From Chrysomallon squamiferum (lineage: Eukaryota > Mollusca > Gastropoda > Neomphalida > Peltospiridae), in NCBI GenBank assembly GCA_012295275.1, contig CM022665.1, positions 26,568,946 to 26,632,945 of the forward strand: a stretch of 64,000 nucleotides of DNA, written 5' to 3'. The notes below the pieces were generated by a model, which saw only the letters and a program-made list of their open reading frames with translations, was not told where the DNA came from and ran no database searches. The translations under genes and the position numbers were made by a program. Positions 11,261-23,961 of the stretch are shown here, piece by piece. Every line of letters starts with the position of its first letter. Position 1 is the stretch's first letter.

Positions 11261-14200
11261 TTACGCAGGACATTCTTGTGGTGGGATGAAAACACTTGGA
11301 TCGGAGATTCCAGCAGTAATGTCAAAAAATCTGAAAAGTTTGAAAATATAAAACAGTTACGTTTTAAAGTCTGAATTACCACTGACAACACTATTTTATA
11401 AAGTTATGTAAACAGTATCTAACTGATATGGTTATAAAAAAAATTGATCTGTCTAAATTCAGCTTCATTTTAAAAGGTTCTTTTTGGTCCCAACATCCAG
11501 TCTGTCTCGCACTTTATGCAAATTGTACATACTGTGTCAACGTTCAGAAGATGTATGTAAAAGGATAGTACCATAGATTAAACTATCCTCGACCAATCTT
11601 TAATATACAGTTGGCACTTTAGACCAAATTACTGTACATAATATAAAAAAAATAATTAAAAAAAGATTAAAAAATATCACTACCATTTTTAGACCAATCA
11701 TTTTCCGTGCACAATTTTTAAAACTGATTACAGTAAAATACTGCGATAACTGACAAAACTCCGCAGAAATGTGAGGTGACTGCATGCAGTAAGTAAATGA
11801 AACATTTTTTTTGGGGGGGGATGTTGTTTTTATGATCTAGAAGTATATACATGAGTTACACTTACGTCGTATGAAGTAATCCAGTTTTGTCACTGATGAA
11901 AAAATACTGAACTGGAAAACAGCTGGGGACTGTCACCGCAGCACCGTAGAAATCTGAAACGAAAAACGAGAAAGTAAAAATATTGTTTGGATAATTACAG
12001 CTTGATTTTGACGTTTTCGGAAATGTGTATACCAAATTATTTTGTTAGTTTCAAATAAGATTTAAAACTGTTGATAATGCTTTAAAAATGAGCGTTAAAA
12101 TGAGCTTTAAATAAGGAAGGAACGAAGGACAAAACTTTTTTTTTTTTAAATCTTAATTGTTTGTTATTATTTTTAGTAGTGATGTAGTAGTTGTAGTAAG
12201 AGAGTCATCGAAAGTAGTAGTAGTAGTGTAGCACTAGCTACAGCAGCAGCAGTAGTATTTGCTATCTCTTAAAATTATACATAAAATGCTGTCTGTTTAA
12301 AGAAACTTACTATTTTCGAATTTCCCTTCAAAAAAAGCAAAGATCATGTGTTCATTCGGGTTACTAGCTTCACCGATGCTTTCTTCACCTCGGAACTTTG
12401 CATCAGACGGTAGATGCATGGGTATAAAAGGTCTGGTAAGTACCGTCTTGTTACATTTCTTGGTCTTAAGATTCAGGCTATACACAAATCCCTAAAGTTA
12501 AAACAAATAATATATATATATTTTTTTTAAATATTACATTAATCTCAAAGAATGTACTGTGAATAATCGAAATAACAGACAGTTACATAAATGAAATGAC
12601 TAAAGATTGCTCCGCTTTATCCATGAGTTTGGCGGTTTTGACCAACTCCTGTTCTTAATCACTGTACGGTAAATAGTATTTTTATATTGGCACACAGTAC
12701 ACTGCAAAACGATTTACGTGGAGTTTTAGAGTTCTTAGTCGTACATATGGGATAAAATTGCGACATTCATTTTCTACAAATATCCGCGGTTTTGCACATC
12801 CATGTGGATGCTGGAACCGTGAGATACCCGCAGATAAAACGGTTCGAATTGTACGCGGTAGTTCGAATTTAAGTAAAGTTTAAATGACGAAAATCTCGAA
12901 TTATTTAATAAGTAATTAAAACTCTTTATCAAATAACCAAGTTTCATTTAAATATTTCCACGCTGTTTCGAATTAACTGTACTCTTGAGTTTGCGATATT
13001 TAAACTGTGTGACATATAATTTACAGCAAAAGTCAGTTTGAGTGAAATTTCACTATAAGGTGCACGTTGATTACAATAAACGATCCTGAAAGTGTACACG
13101 CTAAAAAAGTATAATATGAAGCAATGAAAAAAGATAAAACCATAACAGATGAAACAACATTCACATGTCAGCCCTTTGTTTGGATTATTATAAATACATT
13201 TATACTAACTTCATTGTCAAGTTACAATATACAACTAGAGTGTACTAACGTAATCATGAAGTTACAAAATATAACTAGCGTATACTAACTTCATTGTGAA
13301 GGTACAAGATATAACTAGAGGGTACTAACATCATTGTAAAGGTAGAATATATGAATAGAGTGTACTAATTTTATTGTGAAGGCACAAAATATTACTAGAG
13401 GGTACTGACTTCGTTGTTAAGTTACAGTATATGAATACAGGTTACCAACTTCATTGTGAAGATAAAGAATCAAACTAGAGGGTCCTAACTTAATGCGAAG
13501 TTACAAGATATAACTAGAGTGCACTAACTTCATTGTACAAATAGAGATTGTCGTAGAAATCTTTAGATGAGCCGATGTCCATTTCCTCCACTTGTCTAAC
13601 TCGTCGATTGTCGGCATCGTAACTCAGTTTTGCAAACATCACAAAATTTTCTTTTTTATCGATCTGAAATTATATAGGCGAAAATTAAGTTTTTATTACA
13701 TACAAGCTGTAACAATAAATTTAAAGTAAGTCTAGTGTATTAATGTCTTAAAAGAAGAACAACTGGTGAGGTGGGGAAATTTAAGAAATATTATGTATCG
13801 GGTATCCGATGATTGCTGATATTGCGTTTGATGTGATACAGGCTGACATTAAAAAAAATCCGGCGACCTCCGGACAAGATGAGTGTCAGATTTTCAAAAA
13901 TGCCGAATTTTTTTATGGTTGTACATGCTGTATATATTTAACAGAAAATGCTGGTTTTTAATATCATACACTGTTGAAGAACCAAAGTCGTATGTTTCTC
14001 AAATGGTTTGCACAGACACGCCGCTATTAATTTTTTTTTTTTTTTTAGCATTTCCACTTTCTCTGCGATCGACAACCGACGATGTTTATGTTTTACGCCA
14101 CCTCTTTTCTTTGCTGAATCTATAATTGGGCTATACAGCAGCAAATAAATGACAAAATGAGAAGGAATGAGGAGGAATGTCTATAAGCAGGTGCAAGCTA

Positions 14201-14393
14201 GACCCAACAGCTGATTCTGGAGTACAGCGCCATCAAAACATAAACAGCACCTCCAGAAAACATTGGCGCGCCAAACCGGTAAATTTGAAAATGCACTCCG
14301 AAATCCATGCCGGAAATCTGAAGGAATCGGATTTTCGATGTCCGGATTTTTTAATGTCAACCTGCAGTTTGTTGTTTGTTTCTTTGTATGTGT

Positions 14394-14428
<35 letters not shown>

Positions 14429-15319
14429 TTATTATTATTATTATCATCATCATCATCATCATTATTTTTATTAACACACACATATATATGATAATGATGA
14501 CGACAATAAATGTGTCTGTGCATACTGTGCTCGCATATCCATTTTTAACATTATGTAGTAAATTCACACCATCCTGCCTGACTGTGACATACACATAAAT
14601 ACATATATTTAAAATGTGAAGATGCACATTTCTTAAATTTACCGTTGTTATTCGTCCTTCAAACTGTTTAGGGCTTTCTGAAAATAAATTAGCATAACAA
14701 TAATATTAACAGCGAAACAACAACACTGTAATCAAAGAATGAATGAATGTTTAACGACTCCCCAGCATGAAAAATATATCGGTTACTGGGTGTCCCCCCC
14801 AAAAAGGGTAAATATAGCAAAATGGTGAATGTTTCCTATATCAATATTCAAAATTAGTCAAAACACACTGTAAAGAGCTGTGCAAAAAGTATCACAATTT
14901 ATTTAATTTATAATTTATGGTAAAATTCTGTAATTCTCAGAAATTTTAAAACAAGTTCTGGATGGAATCGAAATGATTACATCGCATTTACGAAGAAAAA
15001 TCTAGAAATTACATATAACACAAATACAGTAAATAATGTATCATAATACATTTTCAAGCTTTTTTTTTCTATGTTTCTTTAACGACACCCCCAGCACAAA
15101 ATATAAAATTTATTTTATTTATTTCTAATCCAGAAACAACTTTTGATGTGACGCGAACTGTGATTAAATTCATAATAATTATCGTTATATTTGACGAAAT
15201 TTTATAACAAATGTCTTCTACTGAATGTACAAACATGATAGAGTCTACTGACCGCATGGTTTTGGCAGCTGAGCTTGGCAAATCACACAAAGAAGAGAAA
15301 CCACAACAAAGACCTTCAT
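11261..15319 (-). CDS. Ependymin-related protein, EPDR-1
   Basis: Six exons: 15253-15319, 14643-14677, 13529-13663, 12311-12491, 11866-11953, 11261-11330 (191 aa, intact). Residues 1-17 form a signal peptide (MKVFVVVSLLCVI), followed by QLPKPCG. Family marks follow: ESPKQFEGR in exon 2, a charged KLSYDADNRRVR segment and FYDNLYLYN in exon 3, CNKT (an N-glycosylation site) and RPFIP in exon 4, a single Cys in exon 5, and GISDPSVFIPPQEC at the C-terminus. The four conserved cysteines fit the disulphide pattern of ependymin-family proteins, which are secreted and fold as a beta-sandwich with a ligand pocket. Introns contain a Tigger-like element, two interspersed repeat fragments and a 40-bp minisatellite that starts at the exon 3 donor. 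It is the first of four same-strand paralogues. The ligand and tissue are unknown. Confidence 0.9.
12775..12850. mobile_element. Tigger-like terminal fragment
   Basis: This piece of EPDR-1 intron 3 has the motifs TATCCGCGG and GGAACCGTGAGATACCCGC, resembling terminal parts of Tigger-type DNA transposons, including an internal near-palindrome. I could not place its ends or a target duplication, so this is a tentative call. Confidence 0.3.
13201..13530. repeat. 40-bp minisatellite starting at the EPDR-1 exon 3 donor
   Basis: Nine units with phase marks (CTAACTTCATTG and variants) at 13205, 13245, 13285, 13325, 13365, 13405, 13445, 13485 and 13524, an exact 40-bp period except for the last step (39). 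The last unit on the plus strand contains the true exon 3 border, ACAATGAA|GTTAGT in gene sense. Other units repeat that border sequence with small changes. Confidence 0.92.
13839..14364 (-). mobile_element. Pogo/Tigger-like DNA transposon, decayed and internally deleted
   Basis: Terminal inverted repeats: left CAGGCTGACATTAAAA, right end reading CAGGTTGACATTAAAA on the other strand, both followed by TCCGG. A TA dinucleotide precedes the left end, but CA follows the right end, so the target duplication is imperfect. About 526 bp, lying inside EPDR-1 intron 2. It carries the start of a transposase on the minus strand. Confidence 0.7.
13938..14144 (-). pseudogene. Remnant of a CENP-B/pogo-type transposase N-terminus
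   Basis: The minus strand encodes HRRLSIAEKVEMLKK, typical of the psq-type helix-turn-helix at the start of pogo/Tigger transposases. After a poly-A-type slippage the frame shifts and continues as SGVSVQTI, a stop, then FGSSTVYDIKNQ, the rest of the same helix-turn-helix. The catalytic domain is absent. It is not functional. Confidence 0.7.
14740..14820. repeat. Interspersed repeat fragment (molluscan-type TTTAACGAC motif)
   Basis: Contains GTTTAACGACTCCCCAGCAT followed by an ATCGGTTACTGGGTGTC stretch, inside EPDR-1 intron 1. A second copy of the core lies at 15071-15112. I recall this core as common in molluscan genomes. The element class is not known to me. Confidence 0.5.
15071..15112. 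repeat. Second copy of the TTTAACGAC interspersed motif
   Basis: Contains CTTTAACGACACCCCCAGCA, matching the core of the 14740-14820 fragment. It lies in the same intron and the same orientation. Confidence 0.5.
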
Positions 15320-16751
15320 GATGGCGGACGAGAACAAGCCAGCAGACGACAATTTTTAAGTGGAACATCTTGGCTAGAAAATAATCTTATCAAGATGACT
15401 TTAGAATCGACACATGTTGAATCTCATGTCAGCTGAAAGTAGAGTACTTTTAATATTTCAGAACTTTAGTTTGGAAAGTACAAAGCTGCAGATATACATT
15501 CAAGTAATGATAATTATATGCTGTTTACAATAAAAATAAAATAAAAATGTATTGTATTTTTCATCATCATCACGTTATTGCTACTAATGATAGTAGTAGT
15601 ACCAATAGTAGTTGCAGAGCTACTGCAACTACTGCCTTTGCTATTATTTATTTGTTTGTTTGTTTGTTTGTTCGTTCGTTGGTATGTTCGTTCGTTCGTT
15701 CGCTCGCTCGTTTGTTTAGTTGCTTGATTTGTTCAACCTGCATTGCAGTTATGGCTGGAAAAGTTTTTAATAATTATTTAGGTGAAAGAGAATTGAACTA
15801 TTTTTGTTCAGTCTCTGATTTCAACAATTTAAAGAAGAAATTTTTTTTGTTCGTTATTTAATTATTTTTATTATCATTTATCTGAACAAAGAACAGATTA
15901 AACTCATCTTTATTAAGATGCCTTTTAACAAATGATTATATCATATTAAGTCATTTCTCGGGTGCTAACTGTTATTGTGTAGGTTTTCTTTTATTACTTT
16001 ATTATTATTATTATTATTTCAAATGATCATTTGAAAGAGAAAACGTTTTTGCATCACTTCAAGAGTTACTCTTCAGTAGCAAAATATCTTTTCTATATGT
16101 CTTCCCATAGAAAGCAAATCTTTAGCATGGCCATTAATAAAATAATCGTTAACGCTGCGACTGGAATAGAAAATAGCCCAGTGGATTTAAAGACTGCGAT
16201 GTATCAAATTCGTGGTCTTCTCTAAAGCTCACGGCTATTTCATATTTAGTTTACATTTTTTATCCACTACTGTTTCTTAAGGTTTTACAGTATGTGTTTG
16301 AATAATTTGTTTTGTATTTTCACTGAAATTATTAAATATTGAATCTAGAAATATCAAATAACAATAATGATGATAATAACAAGAGCAACCACAACCATAA
16401 CAATAACAACAATAATAATTACAACAACCAAGACAGCAACAATAACAGTAATACGCACAACAGTATTAACAATAACATCAGCATCGACAACCACCACAAC
16501 AATGAAAATTATATTAACAAAAAAGTCTATTTTTAAGCAAAAAAAAAAAAAAAAAAAGAAAGAAAGAAAGAAAGAAAAAAAAGTTAAACAAAATAAAAAG
16601 CAAACGAACAAAAAAAAAAAAAAAAATCCCTGACTAGAAGTTTTAATACTGTGTGGTATTTGACTAAATTATTCAAAGAAAACAAAAAGACACTGTCTGG
16701 AAACCATGTTTTTATTAGACAGTTAATGACGCAACATGATGTACAGTGAAA
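15320..16751. other. Intergenic, EPDR-1 to EPDR-2
   Basis: No exon seen. It contains TTTG/TTCG tetranucleotide runs (15648-15715), CAA/AAC-rich sequence (16350-16530) that yields Asn- and Thr-rich spurious frames, and A-rich runs (16540-16625). The EPDR-1 promoter should lie just right of 15319. No TATA box stands out. Confidence 0.6.
16711..16716 (-). terminator. Poly(A) signal of EPDR-2
   Basis: AATAAA on the minus strand, 36 nt beyond the EPDR-2 stop codon. Confidence 0.6.
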
Positions 16752-17866
16752 TTAAGATGGACACTCCGGAGGTGGAATGAAGTGCGACGGATCGTGAATT
16801 CCCAGAGTCAAATCGTAAAAACTGAAGTTAGAAAAGAAAGCAAATTATAAACTAAATGTATATGAAAAAAAAATACAACAACAACAACAAAAATAAAAGT
16901 AGTAGTAGCTCTAGCATTAGCAGGTAGTGTTTTCTCAGCCCAAAAGTGACGTCATCAAACCTGAGCTAAAAAATTAACGCTGGCTGCAGCGAGTCGCAGC
17001 CGATTCAAACATTGTTCCACAAAACTTTCTCTCGGTTGCCTTGCTTGCACAATTATGTGTTGTCTTTCTGCGTAATTTTGCTTGAATAACGATATGTTAG
17101 GAAACTGGTTCTGTTATCGCTCCAACGGTCTTTCAGCAATAATAATAAAATAGAATAACATTCAGTAAATTTTATTTTATTTTATTTTATTTGTTTATTT
17201 ATTTATTTTTTATTTTTTTTTTCTCGTACCCAGTATTAGTAGTAGTCGTAATAAAATGACATTTAAGAGACTTTTTTTTTACTAAAAATGAAGAATATAT
17301 ATTTAGCCGTTAAATAATAATAAAAACAACAACAAATAAATAATAACAAAATTAACAACAAACAAACAAAACAAAAGCAGTAACAATAAGAAAAAAATAA
17401 AATTAATAGATAATTATAATTACAGCTATATTATTTTCTAATTAAGTTATTTCAAATAAAATTAAATTAAAATTAACCGTATTTAAATTTTTATCTGCGA
17501 CATGACGTCACTGTTTTCTTAATTTTGTGCTGCATGCCATATTTAGATAAGATTATGTCGATAAAACAATTGCATTATTTTTAAATTTTGTATTGGCAGC
17601 TTGTCAATATATCGACAGATATGCTTTTAATGACATTAAAATTAAATTTAATAGTTTAAAAAACATACTCTGTCTGAAGAAATCCGGTTCTTTTGCTGTA
17701 GAAGTCCATACGAACAAGAGCGCAGTCTGGACTAGTTACAGACATAGCGTAATCGTCTTAAAATAAAAATCATTTATTGTTATTTTCAAGTTTATGATAT
17801 TTTATTCTGATCTCTTATGTAGTAGTTGTGCAATTAGCTTTATTAATAATAATAATAATAATAACA

Positions 17867-17897
<31 letters not shown>

Positions 17898-19863
17898 CAT
17901 GTATGTATTTCACATTAAGTAACGATTCATTACAGGTGGTAGTAGTAGCAGTAGCTACAGCAGTTGTAGTCGTAGTCGTAGTTGTAGTAGTTACAGTAAT
18001 GGTAGTAGTGGTAGTAATAGCAGCATTAATGATAATAACAGCAAGTATAATGATTTTAAAAATAATAAACAAACAAATGTACATTGATTTGTCTTAAAAC
18101 AAGAAATCATTGTGTTATGTATATATGTATATTTTTTTAATCACGACAAACACTTCTTCAACTTACTCTCTTCAAATTTTCCAACAAATCGTACAAGGGT
18201 CACGTGTTCTCCGGTTGCAGGTCCAATGTTGCCTTCCCACTGGAACTGGGCGCCAGCAGGTACGTGCATTGGAATAAATGGACGAGACAGAGCAGTTTTG
18301 TTACATTGCTTTGTACGTAAGTTGACTCTGTACTCTACGCCCTGAAACATAAAATCAACTGTTTCAGTTTACAAAGTGTGGAGGTTTCCACAGTCCAGTT
18401 GTGTGAATGGATGTCTAAGTGATGATGGTCGTGGTACAAACGAAGAGCTCACACCAGCATGCTGTAACCACTGAACACAGTTTCTGAGATAAGCGATATT
18501 AAAATATATAAACAAAATGTAAAGATTATACTGGCAAAGTCTGGTTCACGGACCTAGATAAATGTAAATGACATGGGTTAGTTAGACTGTTATATATTAT
18601 CCAAACTCATTTCTTACTTCTTTTAGTTTGTTGGTACATCAGTTTAACTTAGGACCTCGTTTGGATTTACATCTCATTACATCTCACACGACAAATTTGC
18701 AATTGAATACTTTATATTTTTTCCTGTCTGTGAAAAGATGCATGTAAAAGCTAACATTGCTGACAATCAAGACAGTATGACTTTATTTTTTATAATTAGC
18801 ATTATAATACAGAAATATATGATTCTACTTAATAATCATTACTATTAAAAATACAGCCTTTGTTGCTATATACAGATTCCGTGATAATCAAGAACAGCTA
18901 CGGAGAGGCAGACAAATTTCACATATACTTACTATGTTGTGTAGATAGTAAATGTCGTAGAAATCTCTTTCAGCACCTTCTAAGACTTCTCCAATTTCTC
19001 GAACACGCCTCTCCACCCCATCATAACTGAGATATGCAAAACGAAAATAGTGCTTCGATGGATCGACCTAAAATTCATCATTATTACGTACATTAAAAAC
19101 CAACTTGTTATGTAGTATTTACGCGTATATAATTTGTATTTTGTTATGGTTATTATTGTTATTATATTAGTAATCAGTACTGTTTTTGTTATTGCTATCT
19201 TTATTGTTCTTGTCATTATTATGTTATTGTGGTTGTTGTTTTAGTTATCATCATTACTACTATTATTACTATTGCTATTGCTGATATTATTACTACAGGT
19301 ACCGGATCAATTATCCGGACTTGTTGGCGCCTGAGGCATTCCGGATTTCTGGATTTTCCGGTTTTCTGGTACCAAGGCATCTAAATCGGTAAATAATTAG
19401 GCATAAACATTTTAAAATTAAAAACATAAAGAAAATTGACGATACACAACTGTGGCGATTCGACACGTAAACTATGCGGCGAGTGACTGAACGCCACGCG
19501 GCTTGAAAGAGAAGTTCCGGTCCGGTGAAGACAACACCCGCGCGCGCGAACTATGAAAATATCATCGGGAAAAAAACTTTCAGGACGCCGGATAATTGGT
19601 CCTGTACCTGTATTATTATTATTATTATTATTTATATTTATAATGCTTACTGCATTAAAACAGTATATTTTAGTAAATCGTAGTGATATTAGATGAAATC
19701 TTCAGATTACGCCAATAATTAAAAAAAAAAAAACAATAAAAAAAAAAAAAGGTTTAATTAAGTCTATACACGCTATTAGACTGCATTACCATTACAACTC
19801 TGCCTTCGAACTGCATTGGACTTTCTGCAAGTAAAAATAAAAATACAACAGAATTACTGAAAA

Positions 19864-19950
<87 letters not shown>

Positions 19951-20412
19951 AATGAACGTGGATGATGCTATAAAAATAAAAACAATATATATATATATAT
20001 ATATATTGTTATTATTGTTATTATTTTAACATCACCCATGTTTAGTTGTGAAGGACTTTACACAGTGTTAGTATTCTCAAACAATTACAAATAATATTTT
20101 CTTCATTTAAATTTGATTATTATTTATAACTAGTATATCCTATTTAACTGCACACATAATTAGAAATGATAAGACGAAAACAAATGATTTATGAAAGAAA
20201 TGTCACTTATATGCACAATGTATCATCGTTAACCCTTAGCAACGAATCGTTAACATCAAAAATCGTTCTACTGCCATAATTAAAGATCAAATCACAAATG
20301 CATGAAGCAATCTCTTATGATAATAATAAATCAAAATCTAACCGCATGGTTTTGGTTGCTGGCTTAGAACTGCAGAAACAGTTGCCAAAAAGAGAAGAAC
20401 GACTTTCATCAT
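16752..20412 (-). CDS. Ependymin-related protein, EPDR-2
   Basis: Exons: 20343-20412, 19790-19824, 18933-19067, 18167-18341, 17669-17756, 16752-16821 (190 aa, intact). Two adjacent ATGs start the frame; the upstream one is used here and gives MMKVVLLFLATVSAVLS as signal peptide, then QQPKPCG. Exon 2 has ESPMQFEGR, exon 3 YLSYDGVERRVRE and DFYDIYYLHN, exon 4 NLRTKQCNKT (glycosylation site) and SRPFIPMHVP, and the end is GIHDPSHFIPPPEC. Exon 4 is 175 nt, the shortest in the family: two codons shorter than in EPDR-1 and three shorter than in EPDR-3. Intron 2 holds a 315-bp Tigger-like MITE and intron 1 a long TC array. It sits between EPDR-1 and EPDR-3 on the same strand. A secreted role is expected; the substrate is unknown. 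Confidence 0.9.
19296..19610. mobile_element. 315-bp Tigger-like MITE with TA duplication
   Basis: Inverted ends CAGGTACCGGATCAATTATC and (reading in from the right end) CAGGTACAGGACCAATTATC match at all but two or three positions. TA flanks both sides, as in Tc1/mariner/pogo insertions. No coding capacity. The interior is GC-richer than the surroundings and contains repeated CCGGATT-type motifs. It lies in EPDR-2 intron 2. Confidence 0.85.
19865..19948. repeat. (TC)n microsatellite in EPDR-2 intron 1
   Basis: About 42 TC units, beginning about 40 bp upstream (gene sense) of exon 2. In gene sense it is a GA tract, so it does not act as the polypyrimidine tract. Confidence 0.95.
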
Positions 20413-20646
20413 GGCGAACAGAATGATGGGAAAGAAATGGCTGCACTGACCTCCATTTGCAATGACAGACATTAACAGACGACATGGACTAATTTCTTAT
20501 CATTTTTCACATGCTGTTTTACTCTCACGTTTACGGTGGTCAATTTGAATGTACTTGTAAGTTCATCTTCGTGGTCTTTTTACGATAACCTTTGTGAAAA
20601 ACACAGCGGGCATCGGTAACAGACGTGACTCACATCATACATTTTA

Positions 20647-20734
<88 letters not shown>

Positions 20735-21536
20735 GGATGATTAAATACATGTCTTTGTGTACAGTGATAAAATGCTAGTTGAATATTTGAGCCGATCCTT
20801 TCATGTTAGTTTTCTTTCAGTTGTGTCGGAGGGAGACTGGAATAAGGTTTTCATTAGTCTTCAGAGGAAAATCTACGGATAGTGGGGAGACTAAGTGAGT
20901 GGCGACCCCTCTGCCCTGCAACTGTTTTTATTCATAATAAACCTTTTATTATTTAAATGACGTTATTACGTTTTGATTTCAAAACAGTACACAAATAGGT
21001 ATGTGTGTATATTGTATGAGCAACTATTTTAATGTAACACCCATAGTGTCGGTGAGCCGAGATGGACGGACGCCGTATTTTGATACATCAGTTGTAAAGC
21101 ACTTGTTGGAATGACAGTTAGTAAAAAGACATCATTTTTCAATGAATAAAATATATGAAGACAAGAAAAATCTGGAACAGGGATTACAATTATGATTTTG
21201 TTCCTATATTTGTAGTGTCATTGCTTCAGAAATATTAACATGTTATTCGTATGTTCTTATATTAATGTACTTGTATGCTTTTTTTTGGATAGCATCGTGT
21301 CTAAAACGTTGATTAATCAAACCCAGATAATATATTGAAATACAATCTAAATATGCACATAGTCGATTTAATAGTCATATGCATATTTGCACATACAAAC
21401 ATATACATATGCATGCATGCATGCGTACGTGCATACATTCATACATGCATCCATAATGTAACATATTACATAGACACGTACGTATGTACATACATACATA
21501 CATTGATAAATACACACATACATACATAGATACATA

Positions 21537-21569
<33 letters not shown>

Positions 21570-21731
21570 CATATATACACACATACATATATACACACAT
21601 ACATACATGCACACATATACACCAACATTTAAAAAAACAGACAATTTTGTTTAAATTTTGTTTTATTGTTATACAGAAATAAAAGACATTAATAATTTGT
21701 CGTAGCTGTGAAAAATTCTGATTTAAAGTTT
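20413..21731. other. Intergenic, EPDR-2 to EPDR-3
   Basis: No exon seen. It contains TG and TTA repeats (20647-20733), and a stretch near 20815-20955 with GC-richer sequence followed by an AATAAA signal that could be an LTR or SINE tail (unproven). CATA/TA repeats lie at 21370-21620, giving spurious Tyr/Cys/Met frames. Confidence 0.55.
21662..21667 (-). terminator. Poly(A) signal of EPDR-3
   Basis: AATAAA on the minus strand, about 65 nt after the EPDR-3 stop codon. Confidence 0.55.
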
Positions 21732-23325
21732 TCAAGGTGGACAACCTTCTGGTGGAATGAAAGCTTCGGGGTCCGAAATTCCCAGAGAAACATCGTACAT
21801 TCTGAAAAAAAGAAAAAGAAAAGAGGAATGATCAAACAGGTTTTTCCATATTTACAAAGACAAATCTACAAAATATATGCTGTTTATCATACAGTGCTAA
21901 CAGTCCATAATATTTTACGTAATAAGATCTTATTTAGGAACATTATTCAGTACATATTATTAGTAAAAAACTTATTAAGATTTATTCACGTATCTATCGT
22001 TCCCCTTTTTTCTGCCTCTCTGTGTGTGTCTTCTCAGTGTCTATCTCTTTTGCTGTATATCAATCCATTCATCCATCCATCCATCCATCTATCCATCTAT
22101 CTATCTATCTATCTATCTCACTTTCTCCCTGTCTCTCTTGTTCTCTCTTTGTGTCATTTCGAAATTCGGAGAGAGCAAATGAGATAAATACATTTTTCTT
22201 TCTGCTTCTTTCTTTATTTTATCTCTGCATCGATCCTACCCAGCCTCTTTCTCTGTCCCTCATTTTGATGTCATCAAACATACTTACGCTCTGTGATCCG
22301 AGTGTCCTGTCTTTCTGTTAAGGAAATTGAACGACACGGGATAACAGTCCTCTCCTGTGGTTATAGCATAGACCAGATCTGAATAACGTTAACAAAACAA
22401 TTACAAATACTAACACACAAATACATTATTAAACATGAAGAGTTAATTTTAAAAATGCAATCATATTTTTAATAAACTAATTCGTCCAGTCATGAAAGCC
22501 TTGATGAAAATACAAGCATAACCGTCTCGTATAAAATAGATGCTTGATTTATTTTATTTTATTTTATTTTATTTTATTTTATATAATTAGTGTGATTCAT
22601 TCGTTCATTCATTTATCGTTATTATTATTATTATTATTATTACATTCATCTTTAATTTTCCAGTCAAAAACGTTGACTGTCACGTGCTCCATTCCAACAT
22701 TGCTGACACCTACGACGCTGGTACCACGGAAGTTGGCTTCAGGAGGGACTGCGTACGGTTGGAATGGCCACGTGATCTTCGTCTTGTTACAGACTTTAGT
22801 GCGTAGGTTTACAGTGTATTGAAACCCCTGTAGAAATAGATCAGTTCAAAAATTTCAAAAAAGGACATTAACGTTATTATAAGTATTTGACAGATAATAA
22901 CAATAATAATAATAATAATAATAAAAAGCCTCGAAATAATTGGACTTATTGCGTTAAATTGTTTGAGATTGACACCAGTTCAGAACAGTTTTTGTTAAAG
23001 TTCTTTAATGTTTAAATTAAAAGGATTTTTCGTTCATTGTCTTAACTTTTATTTTTGCCATTATGACCTCTTGGTCTGAAACATTTAGCCTCGATGTCCT
23101 TAGCTTTGACCTTAATTCTTTTCAAAATTGAAACTATTCAAGGCCATTTTGGTCTTGTCCTTTTAGTACCTTATTTCGAAATAAAATGATCCAGATCATG
23201 ATTACAAGCATAAAATAGAAAATACTTTGTTAAATGAACGTTATAGTTAAAATAAAACATAAATTAAATCCCAGACATTAAATGAATGTTTTACACTGAA
23301 CAGAGTTTGTGTCGTGGTTTATGAA

Positions 23326-23421
<96 letters not shown>

Positions 23422-23961
23422 CTTACCTCATTGTATAAATATAGTTTGGTGTAAAACTGTTGTTTACTTCCCATCTGGATAAACTCAAAGTCACGATATC
23501 TTCTATTAATGTCATCGTAGGCAAACTTTCCGAATATTGCCAACTTTCTCTCCCGGTCAAACTATAACAGCATGATAGCGATTTATTATTTGACTGAGTT
23601 TTAACTTCTTTTTTTTATCTGAAACTACATACCTCGCTATGAAAATCAGTATATTTTCAAATGGTTTTAGCCAAATGATGTTTAACAAACAATAATAATA
23701 TTTTAAATAATAATATTAAAAAATAATAATACATCGAATACACTTACGTAGCTAAGTCTTCCTTCGAACTGCTTTGGACTCTCTGAGTAAAAAAAAAAAA
23801 AAAATATATAGATACAATAATATATTTTTTTTAAATAAAAAAAATAAAAATATATCCATAAAGAACATTATACAGATACGTTTAAAAATAAACTTACCAC
23901 ACGGATGAGGGCGTTGTGCGGTCACAAAAACAACAGAAACAGCTAAAATTAAAAGTATCAT
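21732..23961 (-). CDS. Ependymin-related protein, EPDR-3
   Basis: Exons: 23898-23961, 23748-23782, 23427-23561, 22644-22827, 22288-22378, 21732-21801 (192 aa, intact). It has the shortest signal peptide of the six (MILLILAVSVVFVTA), then QRPHPCG. Marks: ESPKQFEGR, KFAYDDINRRYRDF, FYTKLYLYNE, NLRTKVCNKT (glycosylation site), TWPFQPYAVP, GEDCYPVSFNF, and GISDPEAFIPPEGC at the end. The exon 4 donor (GTAATA after AAT) is weaker than in the paralogues. Exon 4 has 184 nt, as in EPDR-4 and EPDR-6. Intron 3 starts with GTAAGAG and then a 91-bp CT array. It is the most compact of the six genes at 2.2 kb. Biochemical partner unknown. Confidence 0.9.
23329..23419. repeat. (GA)n microsatellite abutting the EPDR-3 exon 3 donor
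   Basis: About 45 units of GA on the plus strand, CT in gene sense. It begins about 8 nt after the exon 3 / intron 3 border. Confidence 0.95.

Noticed and set aside
16339-16633. Asn-rich and Lys-rich open frames
   Set aside because: Translated CAA/AAT and A-rich simple sequence, with no splice context.
16946-17510. Two GTGACGTCA palindromes in opposite context near EPDR-2 intron 5 and its 3' flank
   Set aside because: The shared sequence is short and self-palindromic, the flanks do not match, and the interval spans the EPDR-2 last exon, so it is not a convincing element.
20815-20955. Possible solo LTR or SINE tail with AATAAA
   Set aside because: The GC-richer patch and signal are suggestive, but no matching ends, target duplication or second copy were found.
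21335-21744. Tyr/Cys/Met-rich open frames
   Set aside because: Translated CATA/TA repeats between EPDR-2 and EPDR-3.
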